DNA of 37,006 bases from Candidatus Howiella intestinavium (GCA_904420585.1 CAJFVX010000011.1:1-37006); one strand, 5' to 3'. Counted from the stretch's first letter, positions 8,801 through 17,008 are shown. Translations and numbers: made by a program. Notes: a model not told the origin generated them from the sequence alone.

Positions 8801-11800
8801 AGCGGCCCGGCCTTCTCCACCGAGCTTGTGGACGACCAGGACGCCCGGGTGCAGTATACCGGCAGCGGCTGGCGCCACGACCCCATGGGGGACGCATACA
8901 ACGGCACCTTCAGCTATACCAATACCCCCGGCGACGGGGCCGAATTCACCTTTACCGGCATCGGCATCTCCCTGCTGGCCAGCAGGGAGAGCAACCGGGG
9001 CATCGCCGAAATCTTCTTCGACGGGGAGTCCATGGGCACCTTTGACCTGTATTCGGCCGGTACGCGGCGGCAGGAAATCATCTTTGCCGATAATGACCTG
9101 ACCTACGGGGAACACACCATCAAGATTGTGGCCACAGGCGAGAAAAATCCCCTGGCCCTGGACGCCTATGTGGATGTCGACGCCTTCGAGGTGCGCAACG
9201 AATTCCAGAATATAACCGAGGTCAGGGTGGACGACCAGCAAAGCCAGGTGACCTTCTCGGGCGCGGGCTGGACCCACGACCCCATGGGCGGGGCCTATGC
9301 CGACACCTTCAGTTACTCTAAGCAGGCGGGGGACGCGGCCGCCCTCACCTTTACCGGTTCGGGTATATCCTATATCGCAAGCCGGGAAAACAACCGGGGC
9401 ATTGCGGAAATCTTCGTCGACGACGTATCCCAGGGGACGGTTGACCTGTATTCTGCCGAGGCCCTCCGCCAGCAGACCGTCTTTACCCTGGACGGATTGG
9501 AGGAAGGGGAGCATACCATCCGGGTGGTGGTCACCGGCGAGAAGAACCCGGCCGCCAGCGACGCGTATGTGGATGTGGACGCCTTTGCCGTCCGCTCCGC
9601 CCTCTTCGACGTGGACGCCCTGGCCGCAGGCCTCACGGTGCGAAATCCCCAGCCGGGGGAGACCAGCCTGACCCTGCCGACCCTCCCCAGCGGCTTCCAG
9701 CTTTCCATCGTGGAAACCAGCCATCCGGCCGTGCTGGATACCGACGGCCACATTACCACACCGGCCATCGACATGGCGGTGCGGCTGCTTCTGCGGGTGT
9801 CCGACGGGAAGGATACCGCCGACCGGGAGCTGTATGTCATCGTCCCCGGCGCGGACTATGCCGCCAGCACCTACACCTACGACGACCACCAGGCGGCCAT
9901 CCGCTACGAGGGCGCTGGCTGGACCCACGACCCGGGCGGCATCAATGTCTACCGCAACACCTACACCTATACCAATGCGGCAGGAGCCACGGCCAGTCTC
10001 ACTTTTAACGGCACAGGGCTCACCTATATCGCCAGCAAGACGGCCAACCGGGGCATCGCCGAAATCTTCATCGATGGTGAATCCTGCGGCAGGGTGGACT
10101 GTTATGCGGCCGATCCTCAGACCCAGGTAGAGGTGTTCAGCATAGATAACCTGCCTGCAGGGGAGCACACCCTCCAAATCCGGGCCACCGGCGAGAAAAA
10201 CGAGGCCGCCGACGGCACCTATGTGGAGGTGGATGCCATCCGGGTCACCGGTCCCTTTGACAACCGGCAGTACACGCTGGTGGATGAAATGAATGAGGCC
10301 GTAAGCGCCCAGGGCAGCGGCTGGTCGCTGGGCAACGCCGTGTCCGGCTCCTATGACGCCACCCTCAGCTACAGCAATGTCCCCGGCGACTATATGGAAT
10401 ACACCTTCACCGGTACCGGTATTGCCTGCTTTGCCAGCAAGGAATCCAACCGGGGCATCGCCGAGATCATCCTGGACGGGGTATCCCAGGGCACGGTGGA
10501 TATGTACAGCCCTTCCATCCTGCGCCAGCAGGAAATCTTCCGGACAGACACACTGGCATACGGGCAGCACACCCTGCAAATCCGTGTGACCGGCCAGCAG
10601 AATCCCGCCTCGGCCGGGGCTTATGTGGACGTGGACTGCTTTGAAACCTGCGCGCCCGTCCTGGACGCGGCGGCCCTTGTCAGCCAGCTCACCCTGCTGC
10701 CGCCCACTTTGGGGGAGGAAACCCTCTGGCTGCCCGGGCTGCCCGCCGGCTTCCAGCTTGCCATCACCGGCACCAGCCATCCGGACATTGTGGATACCGA
10801 CGGCCGCATCACCTATCCGGAGCAGGATACCCAGGTGACCCTGACCCTCTCGGTTGCCGGGGCGGGGGAAAGGGATCTTACCGTGCAGATTCCCGGCGCG
10901 GGCCACAGCTGGGATGCGGATTTTACGGTGGACAAGGAACCAACCTGCACCGAAGCCGGCTCCAAATCCATTCACTGCAAAACCTGCGGCGAACGCAAGG
11001 AGGTTACCGCCATCGACCCCCTGGGCCATGCCTACGGCCCCTGGGAGACGGTGGAGGATCCTACCTGCACGGAAGAAGGCCGGGAAGAACGCATCTGCAG
11101 CCGCTGCGGCGAGACCGAGACCCGCGCTTTGGCAGCGGGCCACAGCTGGGATATAGAATACACGGTAGATAAGGAAGCCACCTGCACCGAGGCCGGTTCC
11201 AAGTCCATCCACTGCAAAAAGTGCGATGCCGTGCAGAATGAAACGTCTATCGCCCCCCTGGGCCACGACTACGGTCCCTGGAAGACGGTAAAGGAGCCCA
11301 CCTGCACGGAGGAAGGTGAGGAAGAACGCACCTGCAGCCGCTGCAAAGAGACCGAAACCCGTCCCCTGGCCGCCGGCCATGTGTGGGATACAGAATACAC
11401 GGTGGATAAGGAACCCGCCTGCACCGAGGCCGGATCCAAGTCCATTCACTGCGCAAACTGCGACGCCGTGCAGAATGAAACGTCTATCGCCCCCCTGGGC
11501 CACGACTACGGCGCCTGGGAGACGGTGAAGGAACCCACCTATACGGAGGAAGGCCGGGAAGAACGCACCTGCGGCCGCTGCGGGGAGACCGAGAGCCGCA
11601 CCCTGGCCAGGCTGGAGGAACCGACCCAGACACCCAACCAGCCGGACGAAAGCAACACGTCCGCTACGGGTCAGCCCGGAACGCCGGCGGCGGATGCCGG
11701 CTCCCAATCCGAGACTTCCACAGGAACTGAACCTGCAGGGCAGAATATGGGTTCGTCGCCCAAAACCGGCCAGGCCGGCCCGGCCGCAGCCGTAACCCTT

Positions 11801-11857
11801 CTGCTTGTTTCCGCCGCAGCGCTCTGCCTGCGCTTTAGAAAGGCCGGGCGTAAATAG
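5840..11857 (+). CDS. Secreted, wall-anchored GH78-like glycosidase with multiple carbohydrate-binding modules
   Basis: A 2005-residue surface enzyme. Order of parts: signal peptide (about 1-34); F5/8 type C (discoidin) domain (35-181); GH78-like N-terminal beta region (190-370); (alpha/alpha)6 catalytic domain (371-692) and beta C-domain to about 800; malectin-like region (808-984). Four copies of a roughly 120-residue beta module with signature NRGIAEI follow (995-1120, 1127-1253, 1342-1470, 1478-1602), with Ig-like spacers after copies two and four; then six Cys-rich repeats (1688-1924) and a sorting signal SPKTG (1973-1977), hydrophobic segment and basic tail. GH78 enzymes remove alpha-L-rhamnose. 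Here the usual general-acid motif is replaced by DRGDRHSWTGD (408-418), placing D411 where Glu is expected; the probable base is E647. The rhamnosidase activity is therefore uncertain. The GTG start at 5840 has AAAGAGG nine bases upstream. Confidence 0.88.
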   Translation: MYQANNRGKRLPAALLSALLLLTAVFPAFQALAAGEDWLQITNVEATSTIRTDLDPYNLVDGDDSTFWSSTIRHQEYPDETDSVTFSVDGTADISKIALTPRKDLITAFPRGFKLQYSPDKKTWLDIPGQTYTDYQVTPGEKVFTFQPVSAKKIRIVATRYGQDDNKDYLMQLGEVRLYGVITAPANPAIWGKSPIREPYDYVSEGSFSGKEQPASPDPLVSYRWDNPTAEDSLEIFLQKPKTYDTETPDSFAGLQTITTDQVEITVNGPGTIRMDFGTEFAGWLEIDSPDLSGEITLGMSEYNQPAFVNSGPKSPSKTAAPVKYGDTYRLELNDELYEGVRFGFINVEKFDKPFTITGVRLVCQTKPINYEGSFDSDNEMLNKIWYTAAYDVRANLKKDYLAAILVDRGDRHSWTGDAYTSQAASLVAFGNYDFILENLRYTAVRPNGIESYELYWLLSLIDYYECSGDTEGVLSLLDEAVKRLDHAYEIYGTNPSLGFFGWDERLGAGFENPNLPENQNSYKLLSIQCWKECAALFRELGREDLADTYQGYAEEKTAELTSDPDFYKEYGLHASADAINAGVIEDIDKLYHEDFDDRLNRISYSPFNQYMLLQAMGKAGEYDDAISAILDLWGGQVEYGGTTFFETFRPGWNDIVGENAPVPNNQAGYTSLAHPWSAGVLAWMSEEVLGIKADEAGFSSFTVKPHLGRQLTRVSGGTPTPYGTIQASFDVGSGAHAVTVPAGTTATVALPKVEKSITGITLNGSPAAPSGEDEDFVYFTGLSAGTYNFQVTYEGQTPAYEESEYVYPAEFVGRDTTTQGSWGGVYGSEGYLLPGYGGNDVRVLPDYVSNVRLSKGKRISLVTDSNDPRALASNSFNAGSRSLGAYQSDDNVACYQTFTVDIDLREKREYTVALYFADWEGEGREQMVEMFDGDTLNLVAPLQAVRDFEGGVYLIYKYDNSARFRINQIRGKNATLSGIFFGEGAGSGPAFSTELVDDQDARVQYTGSGWRHDPMGDAYNGTFSYTNTPGDGAEFTFTGIGISLLASRESNRGIAEIFFDGESMGTFDLYSAGTRRQEIIFADNDLTYGEHTIKIVATGEKNPLALDAYVDVDAFEVRNEFQNITEVRVDDQQSQVTFSGAGWTHDPMGGAYADTFSYSKQAGDAAALTFTGSGISYIASRENNRGIAEIFVDDVSQGTVDLYSAEALRQQTVFTLDGLEEGEHTIRVVVTGEKNPAASDAYVDVDAFAVRSALFDVDALAAGLTVRNPQPGETSLTLPTLPSGFQLSIVETSHPAVLDTDGHITTPAIDMAVRLLLRVSDGKDTADRELYVIVPGADYAASTYTYDDHQAAIRYEGAGWTHDPGGINVYRNTYTYTNAAGATASLTFNGTGLTYIASKTANRGIAEIFIDGESCGRVDCYAADPQTQVEVFSIDNLPAGEHTLQIRATGEKNEAADGTYVEVDAIRVTGPFDNRQYTLVDEMNEAVSAQGSGWSLGNAVSGSYDATLSYSNVPGDYMEYTFTGTGIACFASKESNRGIAEIILDGVSQGTVDMYSPSILRQQEIFRTDTLAYGQHTLQIRVTGQQNPASAGAYVDVDCFETCAPVLDAAALVSQLTLLPPTLGEETLWLPGLPAGFQLAITGTSHPDIVDTDGRITYPEQDTQVTLTLSVAGAGERDLTVQIPGAGHSWDADFTVDKEPTCTEAGSKSIHCKTCGERKEVTAIDPLGHAYGPWETVEDPTCTEEGREERICSRCGETETRALAAGHSWDIEYTVDKEATCTEAGSKSIHCKKCDAVQNETSIAPLGHDYGPWKTVKEPTCTEEGEEERTCSRCKETETRPLAAGHVWDTEYTVDKEPACTEAGSKSIHCANCDAVQNETSIAPLGHDYGAWETVKEPTYTEEGREERTCGRCGETESRTLARLEEPTQTPNQPDESNTSATGQPGTPAADAGSQSETSTGTEPAGQNMGSSPKTGQAGPAAAVTLLLVSAAALCLRFRKAGRK
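10901..11611 (+). repeat. Three tandem 237-bp repeats coding Cys-rich (CTEAG) modules
   Basis: Three direct repeats start at 10901, 11138 and 11375, exactly 237 bases (79 codons) apart. Each encodes two related half-units: one beginning GHxWD...CTEAGSKSIHC followed by a CxxC, and one beginning GHxYG.W...TCTEEG with CxRC. The second and third copies share a long identical stretch (from 11231 and 11468), pointing to recent duplication or gene conversion. The cysteine spacing resembles small zinc ribbons. In the last half-unit the first cysteine is replaced by Tyr (PTYTEEG). Confidence 0.9.
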
Positions 11858-11926
11858 GCGCGGCAGGCGTCCCAGTCAGCAGATGTGCGGCTTCATGTAA
11901 ATATTGCCATAAACCTACAGCACCGC

Positions 11927-11959
11927 GCACCCGGGAACAACCATTCCCGGGTGCGTTTT
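11927..11959 (+). terminator. Rho-independent terminator after the GH78-like gene
   Basis: A perfect 11-bp stem, GCACCCGGGAA (11927-11937) with TTCCCGGGTGC (11944-11954), loop CAACCA, followed by GTTTT. It separates the GH78-like gene from the GH31 gene, so the GH31 gene either depends on read-through or has its own promoter. In the remaining bases to 12131 only a weak -10-like TATGCT (12074-12079) is visible, without a good -35. Confidence 0.8.
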
Positions 11960-12131
11960 GCGTAAAAGACGGCCTGCGGCGGGGCGGGAAAGGTCTCCCG
12001 GCAAACCCGGGACACCGCAAGATTTGGCATGGATATGGCAATTATTACGCTGTTTTAAATCAAAAATCTATGCTATGCTTACAAAGAAAAAGCCATACAG
12101 GCAAATCTTATGACAAAAGGAGAGAGAAGAC

Positions 12132-15100
12132 ATGAAACTCCGAAGCAAGCAGGCCCTGTGCTGTATGCTGTCCGCCGCCCTCATGCTGACGGCGGCCGTC
12201 ATACCGGCCACAGCCCTGCCGGCCTCCCGGCAGGTTTCGGCGGCTGCCGACACCGCCCGGCAGGATGGATATTCCACCGAAATCGGGAATATCCGGGTGC
12301 AGACCCTGTCGGACACCCTGGCCCGGGTGGAGGTAAAAGGCCCGGAAGGGTTCGAGGACAGGGAGACCTACCACATCACCGGCCGGGACTGGGAGGGCGT
12401 GTCCGCCCAGGTGACGGAAGCGGCGGGGGAGACCCTGGTGGCCACCGATTCCTACACCGTCCATGTGCCGGACGGGGCTGACAGCCTGGAGGGTATCTAT
12501 ATCACCGATGCCGCAGGCACTGCCGTCTGGACCTATACCGAGCTGCCCGATTCCTCTCCCTATCTGCCCGACCCGGGCAACACTCCGGCGGCCTGGGCCA
12601 TTGCGGACAATCCCCGGGTGGTGCCGGCCGAATGGGGCTATGACTACCTGCCCGAAGGGGAGGAGGATAACGGATACAACGGCTGGGACGTGGACAACAA
12701 CGCCCCGGATATGTACATCTTTATGCCGAAGGGCAGCGCCAAGCAGCTGCGGCAGGATTTTGTAGACCTGACCGGTTCTTCCGAGCTGGTGCCCTTAAAG
12801 GCCCTGGGCCTCTGGCACAGCTGCTTCTACGCCTACAGCGAGGAAACCGCCCTGGCCGAGATGCAGAAGTACCGGGACGAGGGCTTCCCCCTGGACAACT
12901 TTGTGGTGGATACCGACTGGCGGCAGGGCGGCAGCCACGGCTATGACATCAACACCAGCCTGTTCCCCGATATGGAGCGCTTTTTGGAGCGGGCCCACGA
13001 GGAGCAGCATGTGCGCATTACCTTCAACGACCATCCCGAGTCCCAGAACAACCAGCACATGCTGGAGCAGGGCGAGTTGAATTACCGCAACGATAACCTG
13101 CGCCGGCTGCTGGATATGGGCCTGGACACCTGGTGGTTCGACCGGAACTGGACGGTTTCGGTCATCTCCCCCTTTGACGGCATATCCAAGGAGAGCTTCG
13201 GCATGTACGCCTACCAGCAGATTACCCAGCTGGTCAGCCCGGAGGAGCGGCCCCTCATCATCGGCAACGTGGACGGTATCACCAGCGGCGCCTTTGATTC
13301 GGCCCCCGACCTGTCCTCCCACCGGTATTCCGTCCAGTGGACGGGGGACATTATGCAGACCGATACGGCCCTAAAGCAGGAGATTGTGGCCGCCGTCCGT
13401 TCGGGCGCCGTCACCGGCGTGCCCTACGTCAGCGCCGACGTGGGCGGGCACTATGGCGTCAACTCCCCCGAACAGTGGACCCGGTGGAGCCAGTATGCCG
13501 CCTTTTCCCCTATCTTCCGCTACCACAGCGTGGGCGGGGACGTCAACCGCGCTCCCTGGCTGTACGGCGAGGAAGCCGAAGAGGTGGCGCTGGACTATGT
13601 GCAGATGCGCTACCGGCTGATGCCGGTATTCTATGCGGCGGCCCATAAGAACTACGAAACCGGTCTGCCCATCACCCAGCGGCTGGACTTCAACTATCCC
13701 CAGTACGCCGAGAGCCAGGACGACACCCAGTATACCATCGGCGACACCATCCTGGTGGCCCCCATCTGGGAGGCCGGCACCCGGGAGGACATCCCGGCGG
13801 CCTGGCTGAGCCACGACGGCCAGCCCGGCCTGCAGGCGGAATACTATAACAACACCAACCTGGAAGGCGAGCCGGTGCTGACCCGTGTGGACGACCAGAT
13901 AGCCTTCAACTGGGGGGAGGGCAGCCCCGACCCGTCGGTCAACACCGACAATTTCTCGGCCCGCTGGACGGGCACCATCACCGTAGGCGAGGACGCCGTC
14001 CGCCTGGCCGTCACCAGCGACGACGGCGTGCGCATCCTCATCGACGGGGAGACCTATATCGACAAGTGGGCCGCCAGCAACAACGTCACCAACTACGGCC
14101 CGGAAATTCTGGAGGCCGGTTCCACCCACGACATCACCGTGGAATACTATGAAGGCTCCGGCGGGGCCCGCATCAATGTGGAAAGCGTTTCCCTGGACGA
14201 AGCCGGGGACAGCCGGGAGGTCTTTATCCCCGACGGCCGCTGGATCGACGTCTGGACGGGCGAGACCTATGAGGGCCCCCAGACCATTACCGTAACCCAC
14301 AGCCTGGAGACCTCCCCCGTATTCGTCCGCTCGGGCTCCATCCTGCCCCTGGTGAGCAGCGATGTGGACTATGTGGATGAAAAGCCCTGGGACGCCGTGA
14401 CCCTGGATGTCTACCCCAGCACCCAGCTGGATGGCACATCCGAGCTGTATGAGGACGACGGGACCTCCGTGGGCTACAAGGAAGGGGCCTACCGCACCAC
14501 CGCCCTTTCCACCACCTTTGACGATGCCACCGGCGAGACGGTGGTAAACATCGGCGCGGCGGAAGGCAGCTATGATGGCAGCGACGCCTTCACCGAACGG
14601 GAATGGACCGTCCGTGTCCACGGCCTCAGTGACTGGGGCGATGTAACCGGCGCCACGGTGGATGGGGAAGAGGCCCAGATTACCAAGATAGAAAAGACCG
14701 CTGATGCTTCTCCCTTTGCCATCTCGGGCGGCGCCCTGGACGGCGACATCTATGAAATCACCTTTACCAAGGCCCTGGACGAGGCCAGCGAAATCCGGGT
14801 AAAGTTTGCCACTCCCACCGACGAGACCCTGCCCGAGCCGGTCGACTCGGCCGTGCAGTTTGCGGCTTCCGACCGGGAGGTGCGTTCTACTGTGGACCTG
14901 ACCTCCACCGGTACCTATGACTGGACGGTTTATACCGGCACGGTGGTCAGCAAGGCGGACGGCGAGGATTCCATCGGCCAGCTGACCGTGGACGGCACGA
15001 CGGCCGCAGCTGCGGAGGGGGCCGCTGCCTTTACCTGGAGCGACGGCGACCCCACGGCCGAGGGCAGCACCAAGACGGGTACGACCCTGTCCGACGGCAG

Positions 15101-16382
15101 CTTCCAGCTGGATGTATCCATCGGCGACAGCGCCCGCCGCATCTCCCTGTATGTGGGCGCGGATGACGCCGTGGGCCGGGTGGAGATTACCGGCGGCGCC
15201 ACGGCCAGCCTCATCGAAGTGGACGGCACGGACACAAGCCTCCAGCGCCGCATTGTCATCGACGCATCGGCGGCTGACCCCGAAGGGGTAGTGCACATTG
15301 TTTACCGCAAGACCGATGGGGACGGAACCATATCCCTGCTGGCGGCTGCCTCCGGCAGCCCGGATGAGGACGCGCTGATGGCGGTGGAGCGCACAGCCGA
15401 GATAACCGACGCCGCAGGCGGCATCAACCTGACCGAAGAGGGCACCAAGGACTGGGTGCACCTGGGGGCCGGCGGCGATACCGGCGCGGTCAACCGCAAG
15501 GCGAATGTAGAGCCGCTTTTGAGCGCCCCCACCTATACCGGCAGCCTCATGTTGGTCACCGATTTCCCAACCATCTCCTTCAGCGACGGCACGCCCACTG
15601 CATCTGTGAGCAACTGCACCAACGCCGTCACGGCCTATCAGGGCACCATATCCTTCTCGGTGCCCTCCACAAACACCTGGCAGGAACTGAAGGTCTACAT
15701 GGGTGGATTCGAGACCGAGAACACCATCGAAATCACCGACGAGGCGATGAGTGAAACCACCCGGCTGCATTTTGAGGTAGGGAATACCACCCAGCGGAAG
15801 GTTATCACCATCCGGTTCCGCTCGGATATGGATTCTACCCTTTCCTTCAAGGCCAGCGGCACCGGCCACCTGTTTGTGGCGGCCTACACCCTCAGCGACG
15901 TGCCGGCCGAGGATATTCTGACCGACGCCGTGCCCAGAGCCCAGGCGGCGCTGGCCGGCTTTGCGGCCACCAATGACACCACGGCCGACGACATCCTGAC
16001 CGTCGTGGAAGAAGCCGTGGACGACAGCGCCATCACCTGCGCCTGGAGCGAGGCCTTTACCCTGACGCCCGCCACGGAGGAGGCGGATGGGTCCATCACC
16101 GGCCAAATCACCCTGACGGCGGGAGAGGATACAGCCACTGTGTCCGTGAACCTGGTGATTCCCCAGCTGCCCTCGCCGGGTGAAATTGTGGAGGGTGACG
16201 CCAACGGCGACGGCATTGTGGACATTCAGGATGTTATGGAAGCCTGCCGCATCCTGGCGCGCAAGAATACCGGCAGCCAGCCCACGGAAGAGGAAAAGGA
16301 TCGCTGCGACCTGGATGGGGATAAGGATGTGAGTATCATGGATATCATGCTCATCTGCCGTATCCTGGCCAGGCAGTCGTAA
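12132..16382 (+). CDS. Secreted GH31 glycosidase with PA14 insertion and C-terminal dockerin
   Basis: A 1416-residue exported enzyme. Parts in order: signal peptide (about 1-38); GH31 N-terminal beta domain; (beta/alpha)8 barrel with probable nucleophile D337 in WWFDRNW and acid/base D406 in QWTGD; a PA14 domain (about 568-690) inserted after the barrel; GH31 C-terminal beta domain (696-896) containing LYEDDGTSVGYKEG; two related beta modules (912-1073 and 1084-1257, the second opening NLTEEGTKDW); a helical/Ig-like module with NDTTADDIL (1258-1347); and a type I dockerin (1355-1416) with two calcium loops, DANGDGIVDIQD and DLDGDKDVSIMD. GH31 enzymes cleave alpha-glucosides, xylosides, galactosides or GalNAc; which applies here is not clear. 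The dockerin implies docking to a cohesin scaffold not seen in this window. AAAAGGAGA (12115-12123) precedes the ATG. It is probably co-regulated with the GH78-like enzyme. Confidence 0.93.
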   Translation: MKLRSKQALCCMLSAALMLTAAVIPATALPASRQVSAAADTARQDGYSTEIGNIRVQTLSDTLARVEVKGPEGFEDRETYHITGRDWEGVSAQVTEAAGETLVATDSYTVHVPDGADSLEGIYITDAAGTAVWTYTELPDSSPYLPDPGNTPAAWAIADNPRVVPAEWGYDYLPEGEEDNGYNGWDVDNNAPDMYIFMPKGSAKQLRQDFVDLTGSSELVPLKALGLWHSCFYAYSEETALAEMQKYRDEGFPLDNFVVDTDWRQGGSHGYDINTSLFPDMERFLERAHEEQHVRITFNDHPESQNNQHMLEQGELNYRNDNLRRLLDMGLDTWWFDRNWTVSVISPFDGISKESFGMYAYQQITQLVSPEERPLIIGNVDGITSGAFDSAPDLSSHRYSVQWTGDIMQTDTALKQEIVAAVRSGAVTGVPYVSADVGGHYGVNSPEQWTRWSQYAAFSPIFRYHSVGGDVNRAPWLYGEEAEEVALDYVQMRYRLMPVFYAAAHKNYETGLPITQRLDFNYPQYAESQDDTQYTIGDTILVAPIWEAGTREDIPAAWLSHDGQPGLQAEYYNNTNLEGEPVLTRVDDQIAFNWGEGSPDPSVNTDNFSARWTGTITVGEDAVRLAVTSDDGVRILIDGETYIDKWAASNNVTNYGPEILEAGSTHDITVEYYEGSGGARINVESVSLDEAGDSREVFIPDGRWIDVWTGETYEGPQTITVTHSLETSPVFVRSGSILPLVSSDVDYVDEKPWDAVTLDVYPSTQLDGTSELYEDDGTSVGYKEGAYRTTALSTTFDDATGETVVNIGAAEGSYDGSDAFTEREWTVRVHGLSDWGDVTGATVDGEEAQITKIEKTADASPFAISGGALDGDIYEITFTKALDEASEIRVKFATPTDETLPEPVDSAVQFAASDREVRSTVDLTSTGTYDWTVYTGTVVSKADGEDSIGQLTVDGTTAAAAEGAAAFTWSDGDPTAEGSTKTGTTLSDGSFQLDVSIGDSARRISLYVGADDAVGRVEITGGATASLIEVDGTDTSLQRRIVIDASAADPEGVVHIVYRKTDGDGTISLLAAASGSPDEDALMAVERTAEITDAAGGINLTEEGTKDWVHLGAGGDTGAVNRKANVEPLLSAPTYTGSLMLVTDFPTISFSDGTPTASVSNCTNAVTAYQGTISFSVPSTNTWQELKVYMGGFETENTIEITDEAMSETTRLHFEVGNTTQRKVITIRFRSDMDSTLSFKASGTGHLFVAAYTLSDVPAEDILTDAVPRAQAALAGFAATNDTTADDILTVVEEAVDDSAITCAWSEAFTLTPATEEADGSITGQITLTAGEDTATVSVNLVIPQLPSPGEIVEGDANGDGIVDIQDVMEACRILARKNTGSQPTEEEKDRCDLDGDKDVSIMDIMLICRILARQS

Positions 16383-16416
16383 CCTGTACCCCCCTTCTGA
16401 CACATCTGTAAGCATA

Positions 16417-16447
16417 GCCCCCTGCTCCGCCGGAGCAGGGGGCTTTT
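16417..16447 (+). terminator. Rho-independent terminator after the GH31 gene
   Basis: A perfect 12-bp stem, GCCCCCTGCTCC (16417-16428) with GGAGCAGGGGGC (16432-16443), loop GCC, followed by TTTT. It closes the glycan locus and isolates it from the ylmC-like gene. Confidence 0.88.
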
Positions 16448-16543
16448 CGCAGGGCAAAGGGCGGCGAAACCGGTAATTTTATCCAAAAACGGGCATACTA
16501 ATGAATGAAAAGATTCGGAATGCTCGGAAAGGTGGATAAAGCT

Positions 16544-16852
16544 ATGTGCTGCCGTATTGTGGAGATGAAGGATAAGCAGGTGGTCTGCATCAAGGACGGG
16601 ACGATTTTGGGCTTTGTATGCGACGTGGAGGTGGATACCTGTACGGGAAAACTCTGTTCCATCGTGGTCTTCGGCCGCCGCCGCTGCTTTGGACTGCTGG
16701 GCAGGGAGGACGACTGCATCGTCCCCTGGGAAAATATAGAGGTCATCGGCCAGGACAGCATCTTGGTCTCCTTTGAGCCGCCCCGTCCCCGCCGCAGGAA
16801 GCGGAGGGGCGGCCTTTCGGGGCTTTTTAACAGCCGGGACACCCAGTACTGA
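16544..16852 (+). CDS. YlmC/YmxH family sporulation protein (PRC-barrel)
   Basis: A 102-residue basic-tailed protein with a PRC-barrel fold, similar to the YlmC/YmxH family found in endospore formers. The motif VVCIKDGTILGFVCDVEVD and the ending of the barrel, CIVPWENIEVIGQDSIL, are typical. I chose the ATG at 16544 over one at 16505 because AAAGGTGG (16528-16535) sits at normal distance and the family N-terminus fits. The C-terminal RPRRRKRR tail is longer than the barrel needs and may bind nucleic acid or membrane (inference). Upstream, CATACTA (16494-16500) resembles the -10 of a sporulation sigma factor, but the -35 is weak. The molecular function of the family is unknown. Confidence 0.85.
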   Translation: MCCRIVEMKDKQVVCIKDGTILGFVCDVEVDTCTGKLCSIVVFGRRRCFGLLGREDDCIVPWENIEVIGQDSILVSFEPPRPRRRKRRGGLSGLFNSRDTQY

Positions 16853-16908
16853 TTCTGTAATCAAGCTGTAAAAGAGGTTACATATTTCTGACAATCCCCC
16901 TTTGCCGG

Positions 16909-16937
16909 TTGCCTTTTTTTACCGTATCCATTATTAT
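16909..16937 (+). promoter_or_regulatory. Probable promoter of the moxR operon
   Basis: TTGCCT (16909-16914) and TATTAT (16932-16937) are separated by 17 bases in an AT-rich stretch upstream of the MoxR gene. They match the vegetative sigma consensus at four and five of six positions. The leader would be about 65 bases. Confidence 0.45.
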
Positions 16938-17008
16938 ATATGTAAACCTTTCATACAGTCTGACAGAACTGCGGAATATAAAAATTCGGCCGCCCCGGCG
17001 GCAGTGGG

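Noticed and set aside
7637-11707. A 1356-codon open frame on the minus strand opposite the GH78-like gene
   Set aside because: It is a shadow of a GC-rich gene whose third codon positions are mostly C or G, which removes stops on the other strand. It lacks recognisable domains and the plus-strand frame has clear ones.
12024-12079. A promoter before the GH31 gene
   Set aside because: TTGGCA at 12024 has no -10 at proper distance, and TATGCT at 12074 has no -35; not listed as a feature.
13371-16457. A 1028-codon open frame on the minus strand opposite the GH31 gene
   Set aside because: Same cause as above; it reads through the terminator hairpin at 16417-16447 and has no motif.
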